11,107 bases of DNA from Yoonia sp. (GTDB lineage: Bacteria > Pseudomonadota > Alphaproteobacteria > Rhodobacterales > Rhodobacteraceae), in NCBI GenBank assembly GCA_028822885.1, contig JAPKCP010000089.1, positions 1-11,107 on the forward strand, written 5' to 3'. The notes under the pieces were generated by a model, which searched no databases, was not told where the DNA came from, and worked only from the letters and a program-made list of their open reading frames with translations. Shown piece by piece: positions 7,288 through 11,107 of the stretch. Within the stretch, counting starts at the first letter, position 1; every line of letters starts with the position of its first letter. Made by a program: the position numbers and the translations under genes.

Positions 7288-8408
7288 GACACTAAAGCGG
7301 CCCCATCTGCCATCGCCTGAAGCTTGGCATAGGCAATATCAGGATCAACCGACCCAAATCCAGCAAAGGTTCCAAAACCACAATCAGAACCCGCGATCAC
7401 GCGATCAGAGCCTACAATATCCATGAAACGTGCAAGTCTTTGGGCGACAAGCTCTGGGTGCTCAACAAAATTTGTTGTGGTATCAACCACGCCGGGGACC
7501 AAGATTTTGCTGTCTGGAATGTCTGATTTGCGGTCACGGAACGTTGCCCATTCATGACCATGTCGCGGATTAGACGTTTCGAACAAAACATAGTCAGCCT
7601 TGGCGGACATCAGGGTGTCAAACATCGTATCCATCGGAATATCGCAAACGTGGGGGCCCTCATAATTGCCCCAACAGATATGAATGCGCACCTTGTCAGC
7701 TGGGATGTTTTGAAGGGCATGATTTAACGCCTCAACATGCCCTGCTGCAATTTTAACGAACTCTGCGTCAGAGACATCATCGAAAAGCATATGTTTGGCG
7801 AGCGCGAGATCTGGGCAGTCAAGTTGTAGGTCTAGCCCGGATGCCACGATAGTTTCGTATTCGGCTTTCATCGCATCCGCGAGCGCCGCCAAATAGGCTT
7901 CACGCGATTTGTAGTAATCATTTTGTAAGAAAAGCGAGATAACACCGGGGGACGCGGCATTCATGAAACCGCGTTCAACGCCGTGGTTCGCCATCGCCAA
8001 CTTGAGGTTTGAGATGTCTTTTTGTAGCTCCCCCTGCCCCTTCGAAACGACCTCACCCACGCACATCGGACGGGCGTATTGCGGGGTGCCGCCATCATCA
8101 GCAAGACGTTTGAGAAAGCCAGGAAAGCGTTTTAAATCACCGGGCGCGTTGCGCGGGCTGTCACCGCCAAAACCCGTGTAACGATCTTTGACATAAGTCG
8201 CATAACTAATCTTGGAGGTTTCGCCATCACTGACAATATCAACGCCTGACGCGACTTGCCGCGCAACTGTCGCATCAACAGCCTCAGTCATTGCAGCGTC
8301 AAATGCAGCCTGATGATAGTCTTCGCCGTTCTCACGCGCGAAAATGAAATCTACAACCTTCTGGGTACGCGGCAAACTACCAACATGTGTCGTGAGAATT
8401 TTGGTCAT
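7284..8408 (-). CDS. MetE-like single-barrel zinc methyltransferase homologue
   Basis: This 374-residue protein matches the C-terminal catalytic barrel of cobalamin-independent methionine synthase (MetE, about 750 residues) and lacks the N-terminal half. THVGSLPR (7-14) is the typical opening of short MetE-like proteins. The zinc ligands can be placed: His243 and Cys245 (IHICWGN), Glu277 (LFETSN) and Cys343 (SDCGFGTF). Relatives include archaeal core MetE and epoxyalkane:coenzyme M transferase, all of which activate a thiol on zinc for alkyl transfer. In a catabolic operon it is more likely to move a methyl or alkyl group from or to a pathway intermediate than to make methionine. ATG 8408 has AGGA at 8415-8418, 6 nt upstream. 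It follows the bicupin after 61 nt and overlaps the hydrolase gene by 4 nt. The acceptor and donor are unknown. Confidence 0.9.
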   Translation of the reverse strand: MTKILTTHVGSLPRTQKVVDFIFARENGEDYHQAAFDAAMTEAVDATVARQVASGVDIVSDGETSKISYATYVKDRYTGFGGDSPRNAPGDLKRFPGFLKRLADDGGTPQYARPMCVGEVVSKGQGELQKDISNLKLAMANHGVERGFMNAASPGVISLFLQNDYYKSREAYLAALADAMKAEYETIVASGLDLQLDCPDLALAKHMLFDDVSDAEFVKIAAGHVEALNHALQNIPADKVRIHICWGNYEGPHVCDIPMDTMFDTLMSAKADYVLFETSNPRHGHEWATFRDRKSDIPDSKILVPGVVDTTTNFVEHPELVAQRLARFMDIVGSDRVIAGSDCGFGTFAGFGSVDPDIAYAKLQAMADGAALVS

Positions 8409-8418
8409 GATCTATCCT
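8409..8418 (-). promoter_or_regulatory. Ribosome binding site of the MetE-like gene
   Basis: On the minus strand, AGGA (8415-8418) lies 6 nt before ATG 8408. The surrounding AGGATAGA is repeated almost exactly before the SnoaL-like gene (10492-10499), so two operon genes share the same initiation site design. Confidence 0.6.
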
Positions 8419-8444
8419 AAGTATTTGTCTTTACAGCTTTGGCT

Positions 8445-8469
8445 AAAAATATCACCCCTACGCGGGAGT
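8445..8469 (-). terminator. Weak terminator-like hairpin between the bicupin and MetE-like genes
   Basis: On the minus strand ACTCC (8469-8465) can pair with GGGGT (8458-8454, one G-T wobble) around a 6-nt loop. GATATTTTT follows at 8453-8445, giving a short T run on the transcript. It begins right after the bicupin stop. The 5-bp stem is short, so at most it would reduce read-through or mark an mRNA processing or stability point. It may be chance. Confidence 0.25.
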
Positions 8470-9435
8470 TCAACCAAGCCACGTCGAACCAGCGGGATCA
8501 TCATTCGAAAAAACGCGGTAAAGAGAAGCTTCACCAGTCATCGAAGGATAAAGCGCATGCGGCGTGTTAGGTGGAATTGCCACGGTATCACCCGGATTAA
8601 TCGAAGTCGTGCCACCAACATAATCAAGCCGCCAATGTCCACGCATCGGCATTAATATTGTATGGTGATCGTGTGTTTGCATGTCCACGGTGACCGAACC
8701 ACGCGAGAGAAGCTCAACATCAAAGCCGGGCTTATCAGGCAAGATACCATCAACCCCAATGACCTTCGCAGGCTGTTTGTCGGAAAGCGCCATCAGGTCC
8801 CAATATCGCGCGACGTGGCGCGGAACGACCTCAAGCGTTGAGGGCTCGGGAATCTTTGCCAACTCTTCAGCAGTAAGCACCGGCATTGGGCCAACCCCAT
8901 CAGGCAAAACATCACCTTTTTTCGTGTCATACAGGCGGCTATTCTGACCAAGAACTAACCCATGATTTGCAGCGTCTTCAATGACTTGTGGCGCCCATGT
9001 GACCCCACCGCCCGCATCATCACCGCCAAGAACCGCCATAATCATTCCGTAGTCCGTACCAATATTTTCAAACCCGCGAAAAATGCCTGTGGGAATGTTG
9101 ATGATATCACCTTCTTCAAGAATAACCTCACCCGCAGTACCCCAACGTCCCCAGAAAAACCGCCAACGGCCTTTGAGCACAAAGAAAACTTCTGCCGTCG
9201 TATGGCTGTGCAGCGAATTGCGACACTTTGGCGGTTGTCCAGCCGCACCTATATTGAAACCCGGTGTATCAGAGATGTGAACGTGTTGATCCGCAGATTC
9301 AGACACCCCACCCCCGATGATCGTAAAGTTTTCTTTTTGATTTGACCCCGGCGTATGGGCATCAATAAAGGCAGTTTTACAAGGACGTAGATCACCGTAA
9401 CGTACGATGCGGGCGTCCATTTCTGCGGGTGTCAT
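8470..9435 (-). CDS. Bicupin protein (putative dioxygenase or isomerase)
   Basis: This 321-residue protein has two cupin domains. In the first, HSHTTAE gives His76, His78 and Glu82, followed by the second cupin motif GDIINIPTGIFRGFEN (109-124), where the usual histidine is Arg120. In the second, His255 and His257 (THDHH) and His293 (PGDTVAIPPNTPH, 281-293) are present, but the usual glutamate is missing. The C-terminal site therefore resembles a three-histidine ferrous site like that of gentisate 1,2-dioxygenase, while the first domain lacks one ligand. Bicupins of this kind include ring-cleavage dioxygenases and quercetinase-like enzymes. AAGGAG (9442-9447) is an excellent ribosome site 6 nt before ATG 9435. 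It follows the SnoaL-like gene by 67 nt. A role in oxygenation or isomerisation of the pathway substrate is inferred, not shown. Confidence 0.88.
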   Translation of the reverse strand: MTPAEMDARIVRYGDLRPCKTAFIDAHTPGSNQKENFTIIGGGVSESADQHVHISDTPGFNIGAAGQPPKCRNSLHSHTTAEVFFVLKGRWRFFWGRWGTAGEVILEEGDIINIPTGIFRGFENIGTDYGMIMAVLGGDDAGGGVTWAPQVIEDAANHGLVLGQNSRLYDTKKGDVLPDGVGPMPVLTAEELAKIPEPSTLEVVPRHVARYWDLMALSDKQPAKVIGVDGILPDKPGFDVELLSRGSVTVDMQTHDHHTILMPMRGHWRLDYVGGTTSINPGDTVAIPPNTPHALYPSMTGEASLYRVFSNDDPAGSTWLG

Positions 9436-9441
9436 GTTCGT

Positions 9442-9447
9442 CTCCTT
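9442..9447 (-). promoter_or_regulatory. Strong ribosome binding site of the bicupin gene
   Basis: AAGGAG on the minus strand lies 6 nt before ATG 9435 and fixes that start. A small GGCG/CGCC stem (9451-9462) lies immediately upstream in the 67-nt gap after the SnoaL-like gene. No clear promoter was found in the gap. Confidence 0.75.
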
Positions 9448-9502
9448 TTAGGCGCAGCCGCCCTATATTCCTCTGGCCAAAACAACTCAAACAACACGCA
9501 CA

Positions 9503-10486
9503 TCAGGCGCGATGCATCAAGATTTGCTTCCAGATTGCAATTTCATCGTACAAGGCAAATTCGCGGCGCAGACCTACGCCATCTTGGCCAAACGGCCCAA
9601 ATTCTGCGTGACATATGCCCATAACATGCACAGGCGCGCCAGTGGGTGCGCCGAAACTTCCCCATCCGTCATGTATCCCGTCAAGCGACCATCGGATCGC
9701 AGCACGCGGTGACATCATGCCCCCATCCATTCCAATTTGGTGATGAATTTTGAACGTGGCATTGGGGAATGATGACCGCAGACCGACCCAGAATGCATCA
9801 GATCCTTCACGTCCTATTGACGTCACCGCACCGGCATATTCTCCAACAACTGCACGGTCGTAATCACGCAATATTGTTGTAAAATCCTTGTCCATGATCC
9901 GTGACAGGATGTCGGCGTAACGCTGCCCCCATGGGTTCTCGTTACCGGTGCCTTTGTAGTCCCCAGTGACATCCATCTTGGGTGTAAAGACGGGTTTCGC
10001 ATTCCCTGGACCACCTTCTTTTTCAATCAGACCTGCCGTAAATGTTCTTGGGTCCATGCCCAGTTGACGAACAAGACCACCATAGTCACGGACAAGCCAT
10101 TCATCATAAATTATGTCTGCTTTTGCCGCACAATCGGCAATCACGCGCACAACCCAAGACTTTCCGGTCGCAGGTCCAAATTGGCCGTCACGGGTGTGGG
10201 TCGCTTTGGTAAGAAGACGATGCGACGAGAGGTACCCGACATCATCATCACCCGACCAAATCACATCTTCGCCAAGCAATTCACGATCAGGAAATTCGTT
10301 GATCGTCGCCATTGTGGCCGCAATTGTCGTCTGATTACCAATAGCGACACCCATTGGCGTCCGCACAGGAATATCTGGCGCATAGTAATGATTAAGCGTC
10401 TCAATCCCGCGATCTTCCCAAATTTCCTTGGTAATTCCGATAATATAATCCGGGAAGTCTTTCCACTTGGGGTTAAAGTCTTTCAT
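9503..10486 (-). CDS. Protein with two SnoaL/NTF2-like domains
   Basis: This 327-residue protein appears to be two SnoaL-like (NTF2-fold) domains in tandem, roughly residues 8-145 and 190-325. Each half begins with a helix and a conserved D/H-Y pattern (LNHYYAPDIPVRTPMG in the first, LRDYDRAVVGEYAG in the second), and each ends in a strand pattern with an E/R-E segment (DEWLVRDYGG, RREFALYDEIAIWKQ). SnoaL-like proteins include polyketide cyclases, ester cyclases, epoxide hydrolases and ketosteroid isomerase-like enzymes. ATG 10486 is chosen over the in-frame ATG at 10525 because AAAGGA (10494-10499) lies 7 nt upstream; the longer form would overlap the regulator. The gene starts 4 nt after the regulator's stop. 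Residues near the C-terminus of each half are candidates for the catalytic pocket. The specific reaction is unknown. Confidence 0.8.
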   Translation of the reverse strand: MKDFNPKWKDFPDYIIGITKEIWEDRGIETLNHYYAPDIPVRTPMGVAIGNQTTIAATMATINEFPDRELLGEDVIWSGDDDVGYLSSHRLLTKATHTRDGQFGPATGKSWVVRVIADCAAKADIIYDEWLVRDYGGLVRQLGMDPRTFTAGLIEKEGGPGNAKPVFTPKMDVTGDYKGTGNENPWGQRYADILSRIMDKDFTTILRDYDRAVVGEYAGAVTSIGREGSDAFWVGLRSSFPNATFKIHHQIGMDGGMMSPRAAIRWSLDGIHDGWGSFGAPTGAPVHVMGICHAEFGPFGQDGVGLRREFALYDEIAIWKQILMHRA

Positions 10487-10490
10487 TCGT

Positions 10491-10499
10491 CTATCCTTT
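10491..10499 (-). promoter_or_regulatory. Ribosome binding site of the SnoaL-like gene, overlapping the regulator stop
   Basis: AAAGGA (10494-10499) on the minus strand abuts the TAG stop of the regulator (10491-10493) and precedes ATG 10486 by 7 nt. This favours the 327-residue start and suggests that terminating regulator ribosomes may reinitiate on the first enzyme gene. Confidence 0.7.
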
Positions 10500-11107
10500 G
10501 GCTTGGCGGGTTGATCCGCGCACAATCAGGGGGCCATCGAACGCAATCCGGCTTGGCACAATTTCACCTTCGCCAAGTTGCGCAATGATCATTTCAACGG
10601 TGGCATTTATCATCCGCACAAGCGGTTGGCGCACCGTCGTCAGGTCGTAAGCAGGCCAAGATGCAAGCGGCACATCGTCATATCCAATCACCGCGACATC
10701 GTTAGGAACTGAGAGAACCAACTCGTGGCGTAAGGTATCAAGAACTGCAAAGGCCATGTGATCATTACCCACAAAAATCGCGTCAGGTGGTGTATCACTG
10801 TTCATCAAATCGCGCGTGGCTTGGGCTGCCGTATCGCGGTTATACATGCCGTCGATAATGGCTGTCGGGATGAGGTTATGCGCAGCTAACCCCTCAACCA
10901 ACCCACGCTCACGGTCCCGCCCTGTCGACGACCCCTTCCAGCCAGAAATATGCGCAATGCGCCTATGCCCAGTTTTAACAAGAAAATTCGCCACCTTGCG
11001 CCCACCAGCTAAGTTATCAGACGTAACGGACCCAATGTCCGCACCGTCTTGATCGCGATTAAACATCACGACTGGAATGCCTGCCGCCTTGCACCGATCC
11101 GTCAGAT
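10491..11107 (-). CDS. LacI/GalR-family transcriptional regulator (partial, N-terminus beyond window)
   Basis: The 204 visible C-terminal residues are the periplasmic-binding-protein-like effector domain of a LacI/GalR regulator. Characteristic stretches are GIPVVMFNRD near the left end of the visible part, NLAGGRKVANFL followed by GHRRIAHISG, DAIFVGNDHMAFAVLD, DVAVIGYDD, LTTVRQP and the C-terminal end LIVRGST. The DNA-binding helix-turn-helix and hinge lie outside the window, so an intact gene cannot be confirmed. Such proteins bind an operator as dimers and respond to a small ligand, usually a sugar or sugar-like compound. It is encoded on the same strand just upstream of the enzyme genes, 4 nt before the SnoaL-like start, so it is probably the local regulator and co-transcribed with the pathway. 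The effector is unknown, but presumably an intermediate or the substrate. Confidence 0.93.
   Translation of the reverse strand, partial: LTDRCKAAGIPVVMFNRDQDGADIGSVTSDNLAGGRKVANFLVKTGHRRIAHISGWKGSSTGRDRERGLVEGLAAHNLIPTAIIDGMYNRDTAAQATRDLMNSDTPPDAIFVGNDHMAFAVLDTLRHELVLSVPNDVAVIGYDDVPLASWPAYDLTTVRQPLVRMINATVEMIIAQLGEGEIVPSRIAFDGPLIVRGSTRQAKG

Noticed and set aside
1..11107. CRISPR arrays, insertion sequences, tRNA genes and attachment sites
   Set aside because: No regularly spaced direct repeats, transposase motifs, tRNA-like cloverleaf or integrase gene were seen on reading both strands.

Overview
The window looks like chromosomal DNA from an alphaproteobacterium, most likely a marine Rhodobacterales (Roseobacter-type) species. 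The basis is the style of the LepA protein, the moderate-to-high GC codon use of the main genes, and a LacI-regulated catabolic operon on one strand. This is inference from protein flavour only; no rRNA, tRNA or other taxonomic marker is present.

Positions 1-4492 hold one housekeeping gene, lepA (elongation factor 4, minus strand), set between two visibly AT-richer plus-strand accessory genes. On its left is an FRG-domain protein (395-1276) and on its right a eukaryotic-type Ser/Thr kinase with an unassigned C-terminal region (3323-4492). Both look horizontally acquired and are of kinds often met in defence or signalling islands. The first 241 bases hold the tail of an unidentified gene and a possible 51-residue protein.

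Positions 4489-11107 hold one minus-strand transcription unit. In order of transcription it is: a LacI/GalR-type regulator (cut by the window end), a protein with two SnoaL/NTF2-like domains, a bicupin, a single-barrel MetE-like zinc methyltransferase homologue, an alpha/beta hydrolase, an RraA/HMG-aldolase-like protein, and a GlcD/D2HGDH-type FAD oxidoreductase. The last four genes are tightly packed (two ATGA overlaps, then a 1-nt gap), so they are almost certainly co-translated. A 67-nt and a 61-nt gap flank the cupin gene, and the second contains a weak terminator-like hairpin.

Together these enzymes look like a catabolic pathway: possible methyl removal (MetE-like), oxygenation or isomerisation (bicupin, SnoaL-like), hydrolysis of a C-C, ester or lactone bond, retro-aldol cleavage (RraA-like), and oxidation of a 2-hydroxy acid (FAD enzyme). 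I do not recognise the combination as a described pathway; the substrate cannot be read from the sequence. It is the best candidate here for an undescribed system. No IS element, CRISPR array, RNA gene or phage structural gene was seen. No stretch longer than about 300 bases lacks a gene; the largest gap (3122-3322, 201 nt) is the shared upstream region of lepA and the kinase.
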